From assembly GCA_012295275.1 (NCBI GenBank), contig CM022665.1, forward strand, positions 10,068,976-10,130,975: 62,000 bases of DNA, in the 5' to 3' direction. The stretch is from Chrysomallon squamiferum (lineage: Eukaryota > Mollusca > Gastropoda > Neomphalida > Peltospiridae). This document shows, one piece after another, positions 30,561 to 44,654 of this stretch (positions are counted from its first letter, which is position 1; each line of letters opens with the position of its first letter). A program made the translations under genes and the position numbers. Under the pieces are notes generated by a model that was given only the letters and a program-made list of their open reading frames with translations, ran no database searches and was not told the DNA's origin.

Positions 30561-30966
30561 TACTCTGAAAATATACTTGGGTAAATATTGTTGGGCTCAT
30601 TTTGTGTTGTGTCTATAAAAAAATAACAACTGTACAAACATACACAAAAAAGTATAGTAAAAAATACCCGCTTACATGTTTATGTATGTGGTTACACACA
30701 CACACGTAAGAAGAAAATCGAGGTCATTTAATAAAACTAAAGGTTTATAACAGAAACAGGTGGCAAAATGATGTAATAATATTTTTATACAAATGTTTCA
30801 TTTGGTTTTATATTGAGCATTAATATTTTTACGTCAGTTTAATAAATGTCATTGTCAATCAAATAAGAAACAAAAATGGTTAGATTAACATATTTCAACA
30901 CAATAAAAATGCTAATTGAAAAGTTTTAATATATGAGTGAAAAATAAAATGAAACTAAATAAATAA

Positions 30967-31041
<75 letters not shown>

Positions 31042-31059
31042 TAATTAATTAATTAATTA
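30967..31059. repeat. (AAT)n followed by (TTAA)n
   Basis: About 25 AAT units, then AATT/TTAA units. Confidence 0.95.
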
Positions 31060-31303
31060 TAAGGATGGGTGGATGGATCTAACAACAGATATGCTAAATA
31101 TCAGAGGTAATAAAACAAATTAATTTAGATTAAATCATAAATGTATATCCTAAATATTTTTGGTTATCAAACTGACATAATATTTGTTAATATTGAAAAA
31201 CTACTAATTTATTATAGTGTTGGAATACACACAAGTTGACTTTAAAAAATAAATGCTTTATTATTGTTTCCTCGTGCCTTATAGTTTGGTCTGAATGACA
31301 TAA

Positions 31304-31305
<2 letters not shown>

Positions 31306-31340
<35 letters not shown>
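31306..31340. repeat. (CA)n microsatellite
   Basis: About 17 CA units. Confidence 0.97.
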
Positions 31341-31341
<1 letters not shown>

Positions 31342-31599
31342 TAAAATACACCTGCTTATATAACAACATAACATCTATAATTTAGGTGTGTTTTTCTCAC
31401 ACATTCCAAGATATTTATGAAATTAATGAAGGGGAAAAAGAAAAATGTCCTGGTGAAAAATGCCTTTCATGCCTATGTAAAAAAATGAAATGACATTCTG
31501 TACATGTATATAAATGTTTGTTTTATAGATTTATGGATTTGCTGGGCCAGATACACGTAGATTCATTGCTTTCTGGATGAATGTGAAACAGCTAATGTT

Positions 31600-34500
31600 T
31601 TTACTTTGCTGAACTTAATTCAGTGTTATTGTTAGTTCACACTTTTACTCTACAGAACATTATCTGTTTAAAACGTTCTTGCTTTTAGTTTTATTTCAGG
31701 GACACCGACAGAGTATTAAATGCTGTTATCAGAAATCCACATTTTTCTTAACTTGGGGTCATTTTTCAGGTAGTGGGTTTTTCAGTAATTGTGACTGCAG
31801 GGACATTTAACTCATTTCAGTTACTATTTTATCAGTAATTAACACTTTCACTTCAGGGACATTAACAATATGCTAAGTAATGTTATTAGTCATTCACACA
31901 TTTACTTTAGGGACTGACAGTATGCTAAGTAATGTTACTAGTAATTCACACTTTCTTTAGGGACGTTAACAATAAACATTATGGTAAGTAATGTTATTAG
32001 TAATTCGCACATTTACTTTAGGGACATTTGCAGTGTATTTAATGGTGTTTCCATTATTCTTGCTTTTTCTTGGGGATAATAGTTAATATTTTACCAGTAA
32101 TTCACATTTTCACTTTAGGGACACAAAGTGATTTACAGCATGCCATGTTAACAGTTTTACTATATGGAAAACTTTACTTCAGGAATACTGTTTTAAATAT
32201 TGTTATTAGAAATCCACATTTTATTGTTGGGAAACATTTTTACACCTTAATGTTTCAGGTTGTGAGTATTTCAGAAATTCTGACTTTGTGCTAGGTATTA
32301 GTAATTTACTCTTTTACATTAATTACGGACTAAATGCTGTTTCAAGTCATACTTACTTTTGCTTGAGGACATTAATATCAAATATATTATTAATAATTAA
32401 CATTAACAGTTTGCTAAGTTATATTATCAGAAATTAAAACATTTGTTATACAGTCCATGAACCTGTTGAAATTTTCGCAGCAAACTGGTGAACCGATCCA
32501 GTGTGAATGTTTTATTACTGAGATATCTGCAGTGTATGAATCAATTCATGTACAATTCAGATCGGAGGCTTTGTGTCCTTTTGGTGGCCATCTTTAAAAA
32601 GCTTCTTTAGATATTTTTTTCCAATAGAAATTGGTAAAATAGCTACAACTCTCAACCAAATGTACTTACGAATATTCAGTTTGGATTATTTTGTTCTATT
32701 TAAAATTCTGCACATGTTGGTGTATAGTTACTGAATTTTAGTAAAATTGGCAGAAAGAGGCTTGATTTGTTGTCTTTTTTGATGATATTCCTCCCAACAT
32801 TTTCTTTCATTTTACGTTCAAGCATCTTCAGGCTAATATTCTTTCTGTTTCATCCAGAGGGGTTTATGATTCCTCTGTGAAAATGGCTAAATCTAATCCT
32901 TTTGAAAATTTTGCAACTTGTACCATGTTCTATAAAAGAGGGTCTCACTGAAACTTTCTGAATGGGACAGTAACAAAAAATACAACAAAGCTGCTATAAG
33001 ACAGAAGTGGGCTCTGTGAATTGAGAAAGATGATTCAGAAGCTTTTCTTATTATGATGAAACCATTTAGATAAACATTATTCGTGTCTGCATTGGATTTA
33101 TGGACCATATACAGGAAAATGGAATGATCCCAAATTGACCAGTATGTAATCGTTCAGGGAAAATGTATTTTGTTCCTAAGCATGATAGAAATGTGTAACA
33201 TAAATAACATTTCATGCATTTTTACCACAATGAAAGTAAAATATTTTATCTGTATTATGTTGTATACCTAACATGTATGAAAATAACACAAATATTTATC
33301 TTTGTCAATGACAGAAATACTACCATTAGGTGCTGTTTCATCATTTCTTGCTTGATTTGAGGGACATTAAATTATTAATGAGGTGTTAAATAATGTTAGC
33401 AATTAACTCTTTTTGGAACAGTTGGAGTTAAACAGTAATTGCATCCATGTCAACTAACACAGCATTGTATCAGTTTCTCTGCAGGGATATTAACAGAGTT
33501 TAATTTAACAGATACTAATGAATTCATGGAATGATGTTATTAGTAATTCAAACTTTTTCTTTAGGGATATAACCATATACTAGGTACTTTTGCTTTTGCT
33601 TTAGGGACCTTAACAGAAATTTAATTAATATTATCTGAAGTTCATATTTTTACTGCAGGGACTATAACAGTTTTGGTGGATAATACTTTTTTCTTTAGGG
33701 ACAGTATCAATGAGTGAAGTTATTTTACCAGTAATTCTTTTTATTTAAGGGACAGAAGGAGGGTATTAGATAGTTGTTTTATTAATCCTTCGGCATTATA
33801 GACCTAGTGAAATATGAAATATCATCAGAATTCACACTTAAAACCATTTAGTGACATTATCAGTTTATTAAGAAATGTTTTTTTACTTAAGGGAAATTAA
33901 CCATGTTCTAAATTCCAAGTCAGTCATTCTTGCTTTTGCTTCAGAGATGCTAACTGGGTGTTAAATGATGTTATAAGTAATTAACACTTTTATATCAAGA
34001 ATAGTATCAATATCCTAATTAATGTTTCAGTTTTTAATTTAGGGACATTATCAACATGGTAATTAATGTTATCAGTTACTCACCCTTTTGGTTTAAAAAC
34101 TTAAACAGAATGATAAATAATGTTGTTAATTAGTGATAATTTAAGAAATTTAACTGGGCTAAACACAATTGTTAGACGCTTTACTTTGGGACATTAGCAA
34201 TTACAGCTGATTATGTAAAATTATCAGTAATTAAATTAACACTTTAATTAATGACATTAAAGTATGCCAATTAATGTTTTCAACTATTCACACTTTCACT
34301 TGAAGGACATTGATGAAATATTAATAACTCATATACACTGATGCACAGAGATTAATACACTTATCTGAACTTGTTTTACTTTGGTACATTAACAATTACA
34401 GTTTATTAATATTATATAATCTCAATAATTCCCACATTAGTGAAATTTACAGTGATACATAATTATATTAATACCACTTTAAATTTGATTGTCTGAAATT

Positions 34501-34600
34501 AACACTTACGCTTTAAGGTGGTTGATGATGGTATTAAATGTATTTTATTTAATTCTATGTATAGACAATTGTTATCAGTAATTACTTTTAAAGTAACATT
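31600..34600 (+). repeat. Large degenerate minisatellite, about 50-60 bp period
   Basis: Dozens of diverged units share the core TTTAGGGACATTAACAGT, CTAAGTAATGTTATTAGTAA and TTCACACTTTTACT. The clearest run is 31855-32030, with cores at about 31855, 31908, 31958 and 32018. Recognisable cores continue at about 33358, 33480, 33553, 33602, 33656, 33697, 33747 and 34041. Units drift in length and sequence; some parts, such as 32,440-33,340, are barely recognisable. Confidence 0.75.
33411..33480 (+). repeat. Dispersed repeat, forward copy
   Basis: Contains GTTGGAGTTAAACAGTAATT and GCATCCATGT, then ACACAGCATTGT. The reverse complement of this ~70-bp block lies at 35660-35730. Confidence 0.85.
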
Positions 34601-34604
34601 AACC

Positions 34605-34627
34605 ACACATACACACACACACACACA
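34605..34627. repeat. (CA)n short microsatellite
   Basis: About 10 CA units. Confidence 0.9.
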
Positions 34628-35659
34628 AAGAACTTTATATCAGTAATTAATTAAGTAAACATTATTAAAATTTTAGTGGAGTCACTGGGTTGGAACAAAA
34701 GTTCATAGCATTTTTTCAATAGATGGCATTTGAGAATGTGATTCTGTTGCACACACATGACTGAAGTATATGACACATATACATATTCTAAAATCTGAAC
34801 AAAATGGCACACATGGTAGAATAAATATGTGTACAAATATCTAAATATTATCTTTGATTTTCACTTAAAAACATCTGTTCCAGCCATTACTCTGACTAAA
34901 ACATTTTACTGCTGTAAAAGTATTTGAAGGATACAGTCATTTCATTTCAAGGTCTTGCACCTTCTGGGCATTTTTAATTACAGATATATAAACAGGCATA
35001 AAAACTGAAATTTGTTGACAACATCAAGCTACTTCAATCTATAGCAGTTGATAGATGTTCTTAGGAAGACCAGCATAAATATACTAATGGTCATAATGTT
35101 ATAAAAATTGCTAAGCCATCCTTAACACCAGAGAGAATTAATCTCATACATTCTGTCATGTGGCTAGTCAAATTATGAAGAATCACTGGCTGTTATAAAT
35201 ACACATCATTATTATCTCTAGGAACAGGCAGTAATTTAGTTGTTGGCGAGTTCTAGCCTGAGGCATGATTGGTTCCAGGATTAGTCTTTCTTCAGTTTTT
35301 TTTTCCTTTTGGTCTTATTTCCCATTCTAACCAGAACTAACAATTTATCAAAGATCAGGGCATGTGCTGAGAAAAACACTTTACTCAGTTATTATTGATT
35401 AAAAAAAAAAAAAAAACCCAAAAAGAGCCAGTGGCTACAGCTGGTTTTCCTCGATCATTATCTGTAACTAAATAAATAACCCATATAACTGTAATAAAAA
35501 TATGTGAAGTCTATTATTAAATTAAATAGTTTTTCTTCCTCCCTCCTGCATGTTTAACATAATTTAATCACAGTGACCACACAGATTTCTTACTGAGACA
35601 GCTGGTATTGACAAGTGGCAGTTGTCAGTGTATTACTGTACTGTGGTATTCAGATAATT

Positions 35660-35730
35660 GAAACTCAAACAATGCTGTGTTTGTTCACATGGATGCAATT
35701 ACTGTTTAACTCCAACTGTTACAAAATATG
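35660..35730 (-). repeat. Dispersed repeat, inverted copy
   Basis: Reverse complement of the block at 33411-33480, with only a few mismatches over about 65-70 bp, including ACAATGCTGTGT and ATGCAATTACTGTTTAACTC. Confidence 0.85.
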
Positions 35731-37178
35731 TAATCCATGAAATACAAATAAAGTGTAGATGTCAGAGCTTGCATTTAATTCTTGTTTAAAACAGGTATCA
35801 GTAGAAAAGGGTGTCATTAATTCAAGTAGAGCAGTTCTATTTGTATCTGTTTCTGTGTGAATATGTATGAATGTATACATATGTATACATGTATTAATTG
35901 ATAAAAAAGAGACAGGTTGGTTGCAGGGTTTTCTGCATTACTAAAGTAAAGTGTAGATGTTACAAATAGAAAATCAAATTTGCTTCTGTCATTTCAGTTG
36001 GTGCATGTTACTTATTGACAGACATGCATGGAAATTGCAAATGTGCACGCGCATACATACATACAGTCATAAATATGTACACATCTGAAAAATATTGAAA
36101 AATGATTTTTTTTTTTTTAAATCATTCTAATATAATATGAAAATCACTATGAACTTGCTAAATTTCATTATTTTCTGCTCTTAGAACAACTACCACAATT
36201 TAATATTCTTTCACAAACATGCAATTTTTTTCATTTCCAGGAAAAATCAATAATTTGGATGATTTATTTTCTACATCAGTGTCATGTATTATTGTAACAT
36301 CTCAAATTCCATTTTTCATTTTATTATATTTTGTTGTTTGTCAAAACATAATGTCTGGTGCTAATAATGGAATGCTAACAACTAATTTGTTTTCCTCCTT
36401 TATTTTTTATTTTTTTTATTATTTTGTTTTTGTAGGCATCAAAATAAAAATAAGAACTTACGTTTGTGTTTGTAAAAAAAACTTCAGTATCGTCTGTTGT
36501 TTTCATATTCTGGATCCATTGTTTAAGAAAATGGATTTTTGTTTTACTCTAGGGAAGTGACATAATGGAATGTCTGAAGAAAAACAAGTAATATATTTCA
36601 TTCTTTTTCTGTTACATACTTATAGAACTTATGTTTCATTTTATTGACTAAATTTCCTTTTGACTGATGATGTTTACGTAGATTAAAACTGAGAACATTG
36701 AAGAATAAACAGATGAGACAGTAAAAAGTTTACCTTTTTCAGCAATGAAACTGTGGATTGTTTTGCAGATGAAAGTATTTTCTTGTTGTGTTAATTTGGG
36801 ATAAGAATGTGTTGATACTTAAATTTCAAAGATTTAACCTGGATAAGTATGACTGACATTACTTAACAGAAAATGTTCTGAGTCTTCAGTGTGATGACCA
36901 CAGATACAACATGATTTATCTGCAACAAAGTGTTTGATGTTTTACTAATGAATATTTTAATGATACACTAGCAAAAGGCTTTTGAACAACCAAAAATCCA
37001 TTATGAATGATGACTCAGTTTTATATTTGTCAAGGCTGCACCAGTTCTGGAAAAAGTCAGGGGGGAATTCAAGATCAGGTAATACTGAGGGAATTTTGGA
37101 AATAGAAATAGTTGGAATTTTGAAACAAATTCAGGAAAATGCAGGGAAATATTGTTCAGGGAAATTTGACACAGACAC

Positions 37179-37204
37179 AAATACACACACACACACACAC
37201 ACAC
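37179..37204. repeat. (CA)n short microsatellite
   Basis: About 12 CA units. Confidence 0.93.
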
Positions 37205-38127
37205 AAATACATACATACGTATATTCATACTTACTTAAGAGGATACACAAAATCACAGATACAAGAACCGTTATTTGACTGAAGTATCAAAACGTGTTAG
37301 ATTATTAATTACATATTAATATATATATCGAAAACCATTTAATCTGAAGTTTACAGATGTATCGATAACAAGAATTGATTTGAAGCTTACAGCTATATTG
37401 ATGATCTTAATTGCTGCGAACAACATGAAACTGTGAGAGAGAATGTTAATGATCTCTGTAGTTTCATAACTAATAATGTCTGGAAAGGTGCTCGGTAATG
37501 ATGTGATGTTAATAATACACAGAGATGTTAATTTTTTTTATGTGTTTTATTTAGTCACGGGAAACTAAAGCTGAGTCAGGGAATTGTGAAATCATTTCTG
37601 ACTGGCAGCTCTGTAATTATTGTTGATAGTAAAAATACTTGGTTATTTTCAGTTGCACCATGTGTACATACAGTTATTTCACATTAAGACAGGATAAATC
37701 CTAAGCAAAATCAAATAACAAAGTAAATAAATAAATTAAAATTGAGTTACAGTATATTATATTTTTACATTGTTTTTTTTTTTTAAATTATTTTTTTTAT
37801 CTAGAAACCATCAACAAATAACAAAAATGATGAATGATTTGTAAGAAAATAGATCTTCTACCTTTTTTCCTATTTAAAAATACCATAAAGATTTGTGAGA
37901 ATTTGATATTTCAGATGCAAATGTATGAGATTACTATGTATTTCAGTCTTTATTGTAATTGTTTGTTTTTCCATTATATTGTACATATCGGTAAACACTC
38001 ACAGAAAAAATAATTAAATAATATTTGATTTATTATTAATTTGTGTCACATGTTACATGTTATTGATATTGTACATTTTTTCCTTTTTTTAATTTGCATA
38101 TTGTTCTAACAAACTAATTTAAAAGAA

Positions 38128-39205
38128 GCTGCTAGTTCACCATGACAAGAAAATGTCTAAAACAACTACTTCACTGTGACAACAGTACTGTCTAAAACAA
38201 CTACTTCACTGTGACAATACTGTCTAAAACAACTACTTCACTGTGACAACAGTACTGTCTAAAACAACTATTTCACTGTGACAACAGTACTGTCTAAACA
38301 ACTACTTCACTGTGACAACAGTACTGTCTAAACAACTACTTCACTGTGACAACAATACTGTCTAAAACAACTGCTTCATTGTGACAACAGTACTGTCTAA
38401 ACAACTACTTCACTGTGACAACAATACTGTCTAAAACAACTGCTTCACTGTGACAACAATACTGTCTAAAACAACTGCTTCACTGTGACAGCAAAACGTT
38501 CTAAAACAACTGCTTCATTGTGATAACAATATTTTCTAAAACAACTACTTCACTGTGACAACAATACTGTCTAAAACAACTGCTTCACTGTGACAACAAA
38601 ACTGTCTAAAACAACTACTTCACTGTGACAACAGTACTGTCTAAACAACTACTTCACTGTGACAACAGTACTGTCTAAACAACTACTTCACTGTGACAAT
38701 ACTGTCTAAAACAACTGCTTCACTGTGACAACAATACTGTCTAAAACAACTACTTCACTGACAACAGCACTGTCTAAACAACTACTTCACTGTGACAACA
38801 GCACTGTCTCAACAACTACTTTACTGTGACAACAATACTGTCTAAAACAACTGCTTCACTGTGACAACAATACTGTCTAAAACAACTACTTCACTGACAA
38901 CAGCACTGTCTAAACAACTACTTCACTGTGACAACAGCACTGTCTAAACAACTACTTTACTGTGACAACAATACTGTCTAAAACAACTGCTTCACTGTGA
39001 CAACAATACTGTCTAAAACAACTGCTTTATTGTGACAGCAATACTGTCTAAAACAACTGCTTTATTGTGACAGCAGTACTGTCTAAACAACTACTTCACT
39101 GTGACAACAATACTGTCTAAAAGAACTACTTCATTGTGACAGCAGTACTGTCTAAACAACTACTTCACTATGACAACAATACTGTCTAAAAGAACTACTT
39201 TGTTA
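38128..39205. repeat. Minisatellite of about 31 units, 34-35 bp each
   Basis: The unit is made of TGTCTAAAACAACTACTTCA plus CTGTGACAACAGTAC. Variants drop one A (34 bp) or TGTG (31 bp) or change ACTACTT to ACTGCTT. Units are closely similar but not identical, and unit-length changes shift every reading frame, so it is not coding. A 136-bp block is duplicated (CACTGACAACAGCAC at 38756 and 38892). Confidence 0.95.
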
Positions 39206-40728
39206 CTGACAAGATTTTAATGATATCTGTGACAAGTTTGAAGGTTCATGCAGTCCAAGTCATCGTCTTAGCGTGCCAGAGTATAAAGTGATGATTCTCA
39301 GATGAAATGGAAACCTTGTGGTTCTAAATAAATAAATAAGTAAAGCCTTTGTAGAGGTGTGGAGATGGTTCTATCTTGATTGCCTCTTGCATTTACACAA
39401 TGCATTATTCATCCAAACGTACATGCTGGTGTGATGACAAATTAACCTCTTCTCATCTACTTGATATTCTACTCCGATAAAGAAAGAAAAAATTACCCTT
39501 TTGATTGTGTTTAATTATGTTTAGCTGTCCCTAGAGAAATCTAGGTAAATTTTTCTTCACATGATAGCTTACTGGAAATTAACAGTTAATCTATTATTTG
39601 GTATCTGTGGAGGATTAAAATTCCCTCGAGAACAGTTGAGATTGCATCGTCTGCAAATTAATGTTTTATGTTATGCGAGACTTTGTTTTTTTTTCACCCC
39701 AGACTTGTGCCTCACAGTCAAAAAAGATTAGGTTATAAAATATTTAAAGTCCACTGTCGTGTTTATATTAGAATTTTGTACTTTTAAAAAACATTTTCAT
39801 GGCTTTTTCAAAACCAGCAAATCATTATTAATAAACTTGTTTGATTTTGGTAATGAAAGTTGTAAGCTAATTTGATTTCCTTTTCATTATTTTTCTTCTT
39901 TTTTTAATTATATATATATATATAAAACAGAAATCTGATAAAATGATTTAAAAAAAACAACTTAAAAAACTAAAATGTATTTCTGTGTACAGTAAAATAC
40001 TGCAGGAATATTTCCCATACCAACTTGTTTTTTTCATGATTAACTGTGGTAGACATTTTTCTCACTGTGTTAAACTGCATTTTAGTTGTATCTAATTATG
40101 CTGACTTGAACTATTTCAGTTGTGCAATGACAGAGTTAATCTTACTAATAAAACATGTATCCTTGGGCCATCCAATATGCAGATGCATCAAATATTGAGT
40201 GAATACTTTATGATACCTCAGCATATGTTACTGTTAATAACTAATTGTTAAATTTCCAGTTTTTATATGAAAGATTAAATAATAAAAAATATATTTAAAA
40301 AACCCCAATAATATGTGTATATATATATATATATATATAAAGATTCCATTGATATTAACATAATTTGATTTAATCACTTCAACTTAACCTCACTTGACTC
40401 TGTAAAATGCTTCTAACATTAGACTTAACCTGCAGGGTTTTTTTTGTGTTTTTTTTCTTTCTTTCGTCTTTTGCTGTTTTGGCCAAATACTGTACTACTG
40501 TAGAATCTGTTGAATGACATTTGTTTTTTTTTAAATTTTATTTTGTTTATATTTTTTTTTATAGTTTTCTTACTACAAATAATGTAATAGTAAAAAGTCA
40601 TTAACAACGAATCAGCCTTCAGTCCAGCACTTTACTTAATCAATCAACTTAAATGTTAGACGTTCACGAGGTCACCTTCAATCTCTGTTGAAAGACGACA
40701 GTTAGCATACTGAAGAACTTAAATATAT

Positions 40729-40764
40729 ATGTCAATTAAAGAGACATCTCTTTTATATTGACAT
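40729..40764. repeat. Short hairpin
   Basis: ATGTCAATTAAAGAGA and TCTCTTTTATATTGACAT pair around a 2-nt loop with a 2-nt bulge. Confidence 0.8.
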
Positions 40765-41661
40765 TTAATGCCAGAAGGTGAAAATACCAACTGACCTGCT
40801 TCAGGCTGTTTTGTCATTAATTTAGAAATGTTAACTTTTTATTGCCATTTAAAGATTGTCATGTCTGACCAAGAATTACACAAACTTGAGAATTAACACT
40901 ATCACCACAGTATTTGAAATAAAAAAATAAAAAAAATGTTTCCTTTTTTTGGATTAATAGGTAAATTGTGGTTTTATTTACAGTTTTTGAAGTAAAAATA
41001 GTAACCTTTTTTTTGTTTTTATTACTTTATGATATATTATAAAGTCAGTTTGAGACAGGTACTACTGGTTGGAGAACAAGTAATAAAAACAAATTTAATT
41101 ATCATGATAAAATGTGCTGTCGAATTTTCCTGGATCTACAGTACAAGAAATATATTAAAAAAAATGTTCATGTTAAATTATAGAAAATGCAATTTTAAAG
41201 TTATTTTTGGAATATGTTATAAGTCATCCTGTTTGACAGTTGGGTAGACATTTTTATTTTAAATGACATTTTGATAAGTTTGACTGACATTTTAAATTTA
41301 AGCGATATTTCGGTAATGTTAGTCAACATCATAAATTTAAATCTAACGTGAGCCAGTGTTTCAAATTTAAGTGGTGCAGTAATTGCATTTTTAAGTGGCA
41401 TTTTGATTACTTATAGGCAGACGTTTGACTGCTGAATAAGTGCTTTAATAATATTTTATTTTATTTTATTTTTATATTAACTATTGTGGGTAAAAGAAAA
41501 TAATAAACTGAATATTTGTATCTAAATTCTAATACACCACAACTGCTAATTCATTCATTTGTTTTGAACATATTCTTTCTTGGGTTTTTTGGTCAGTTTT
41601 GTTTTAATTTATTTTTTATTTTATTTCATGTTTTGTTATGAAATGTTTGTTTATTTATTAA

Positions 41662-41663
<2 letters not shown>

Positions 41664-41704
<41 letters not shown>

Positions 41705-41720
41705 TTATTTATTTATTATT

Positions 41721-41755
<35 letters not shown>

Positions 41756-41780
41756 CTTATTTATTTATTTATTTACTTAC

Positions 41781-41819
<39 letters not shown>

Positions 41820-41823
41820 TTTT
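41664..41823. repeat. (TTA)n followed by (TTAT)n
   Basis: About 13 TTA units, then some 30 TTTA units with occasional CTTA. Confidence 0.95.
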
Positions 41824-42862
41824 AATTTTTAATTTTTAATTATTATTATTTGTTGTTTTTTGTTGTTTTTTGTGATCTGTTCTGTACAGTAATTCAATTA
41901 CAAAGATGTGTTATCTAATTGAAAACATCCATGCACTGGTCACTCTCAATTAGTGTCCCATTCATCTTTTACTGAATCATTCTAGTTATCGATTTTTGGG
42001 GTAAATAAATAGAGGGGAAAAAAAGAAGAAAAAACCAACCTAGTTTGTAACTCACTTTCAATACAGACAAACCATCCTCATGATTATATATTAGTAAAAA
42101 TTTAAGAGTGAACACTGTCACTGTAGTTTAGGGTGGGGCACATTACTTAAAACAACAAATTTAAAATGTATTTTGTGCAATTCATGCATACATCACAGGA
42201 GACATATTCTGTTGTTGTAAAATATGATTTTTTTTACATATATAACAATAGTTGTTTTTCAGTTTTGTATATTTATAATAAATGTGAAATAATAATAATA
42301 ATAATAATAAACAACTTAAACACTAATAAATATTTACACAATTTGATTAAACCTGATATTATTAAGGATTTGTTGAAAATATGATTTTATAAATTAGTTA
42401 TATTAATACAAACAGTCCTTTTTCATTTGATCCATACTAAAATATTGGGTTAAAAAATAATAATAATAAAAATAAATAAATGACAAAAATTTGCGTTTAT
42501 ATTAGGATTTAGCAAATTTTATTTTATTATTATTTTTGGTTAAATATAAATAAAATAAACACAAATGAAATAAAAAGGAAAACTGCTTCAAAAAAAGGAA
42601 AAAAAAAAAAAAAATGTTATTCCAAAAGTAAAACCTTGCCTCTCCCAAAATAGCAAATACCCCTAGGCATGTGTTCTAAACTTTTGATGTGTCCAGTTAA
42701 CTAACATGTTTGCTGCAGTGTAATAACCACAGTTTACTTACCCAGCTTGTGATCAGATATATTTGCTGTTTTAGTACAGAAAATAGCCAAAAATGAACAC
42801 AAGTGACAAAGAATCTGATTTTATCACTTTAAAACATTATACTTTGATTTTCATGGAAATTG

Positions 42863-42899
<37 letters not shown>
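42863..42899. repeat. Poly(A) tract
   Basis: 37 consecutive A. Similar tracts occur near 57095-57125 and 60242-60268. Confidence 0.95.
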
Positions 42900-42901
<2 letters not shown>

Positions 42902-43919
42902 TACAACAATGAAAACAAAAAAGGGCAAAAACAAAAAAGGTGGATTTATTGACTATAATAATGTCATGTACATATGGTGTACTGTGAACTCCTACAATTT
43001 TAAATAATTTTTTTTTTATTTTTTTCTGTCAAAACTGTTTACATCCAAAGGTTAACTTCTCATTCACATGTACATGATTTTATCACAACTGAATATATGT
43101 ACACAATAATTTCTCAGCTGTACTATTTTACATAAGTACAAATAACTTCAGTAATAATAATAATAAAAATGCATACTAGTAGTAATGTCTTTATTTAGTA
43201 CAATATTAAATTTTTGTCAATCACAAATTTGAAAACAAATGTTCCCCTCATGTCAGTGTGTAGGCTATTCATTGTGTGTGTGTTAGCAATTATTCACAAA
43301 AAAAAAAAAAAAAAAAATTAGAGAGAAAACCTAGCAACAAGGCATCCATTTTTATGTACCTCCTCATAGACAGTAAAACACATACCAGTATGTCTGATAA
43401 ACCAGTTGTAGTTACTAATGGAATGGAAAATAAGTGTGTGCAAAAAAGATTTAACCTGTAACCCATGATACCTTGGTTAATAGCTATAGTCCGCTCCCAC
43501 TAATCCAGGAAATTGAAGGCTTCAAAACTCTAAAAATTTCCTATAAAATGTTGCTACAAAATTAAAAAAAAAAAAATTAATAATAATAATAATAAAAATA
43601 AAATACCCACCAGTAACAACCCACTCAATAAATATTCTAAGACAAAAAAAACCCCAAAAACATTCACGACATAAATTATTGATATATTGGTTTAAATGCA
43701 CTTGTGGTGATGCAAGTAAAAAGCCTTAATGCATTTTTGTTTTTGTACATTTCCAAATGCTTTATTAGTTTTCTAGAAACCAATATTTGTTTTTATATGA
43801 CAGAAGGAGATCTGTAATATGGAGGCAAACTGCAGCATTCACAGTATTTACTTCTCCATCTTTTAACTGTTAAATATGCTGAAATGAATCTAAGTATCCA
43901 CAGATTTCAGAAAGTTTAC

Positions 43920-44145
43920 TACTACCACTATTACTGTTATTATTTATTTTTATTGCTACTACTACTACTGCTGTTAATATTATATTATTTTTGTTTTTAT
44001 TACTGCTATTGCTAATATTACAAAAAAACATTACTACTACTACTTCTACTATTATTTATATTTTTATTACTACTGTTACTATAGTTTTTATTACTGCTAC
44101 TGCTGCTACTATTATTATCATTATTATTATACTGTTGTTGTTGTT
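43920..44145. repeat. Interrupted ACT/ATT triplet-rich DNA
   Basis: Mixed TACTACTAC, TTATTATTA and GCTGCTAC runs with no fixed long period. Confidence 0.8.
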
Positions 44146-44600
44146 TGCTTTTGTTTGTATTTAGAAGTGAGCAAAAACAGTAACTTAATACATATTAAAA
44201 AAATGCATGTAATATCAGACATGGCCATTTGTTACATCATGATAACATAAAACAGGAAAACATGTTGCAGTCTCACTGGTAATTTTTATATATTATGATT
44301 TTTGATAAATAAGTTGGAATGGGAAATTGATCCATCGTTACAGCTTCTCAAACTTTTATACACTATGCAAGTTGATGTAATTTAACATTTAAGATTATTA
44401 AATGTGTGATTTAATTCATAGAACAAGTTCAAAAACATGAATCTGACATAAATCATTTTATAGTTCATATTTTGTGGGTTTTTTTTTTTTTTTTTTTAAT
44501 AATTTAATATCTAAGATATCAAGAAAATATTGTTATCAACATCTGGGTCTTGCATTTTATCATGTGTGTACATAGGAACATTCTTTTGTTTTTGAAAGAT

Positions 44601-44602
<2 letters not shown>

Positions 44603-44654
<52 letters not shown>
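44603..44654. repeat. (CT)n followed by (GT)n
   Basis: About 22 CT units, then four GT units. Confidence 0.96.

Noticed and set aside
36219-36560. 113-residue plus-strand open frame
   Set aside because: Composition is that of T-rich DNA (Phe, Leu, Tyr, Ile); no motif, splice context or conservation.
38128-39205. Regular ~35-bp repeats resembling a CRISPR array
   Set aside because: There are no unique spacers; the units are contiguous, varied in length and lie in eukaryotic intron-type DNA.
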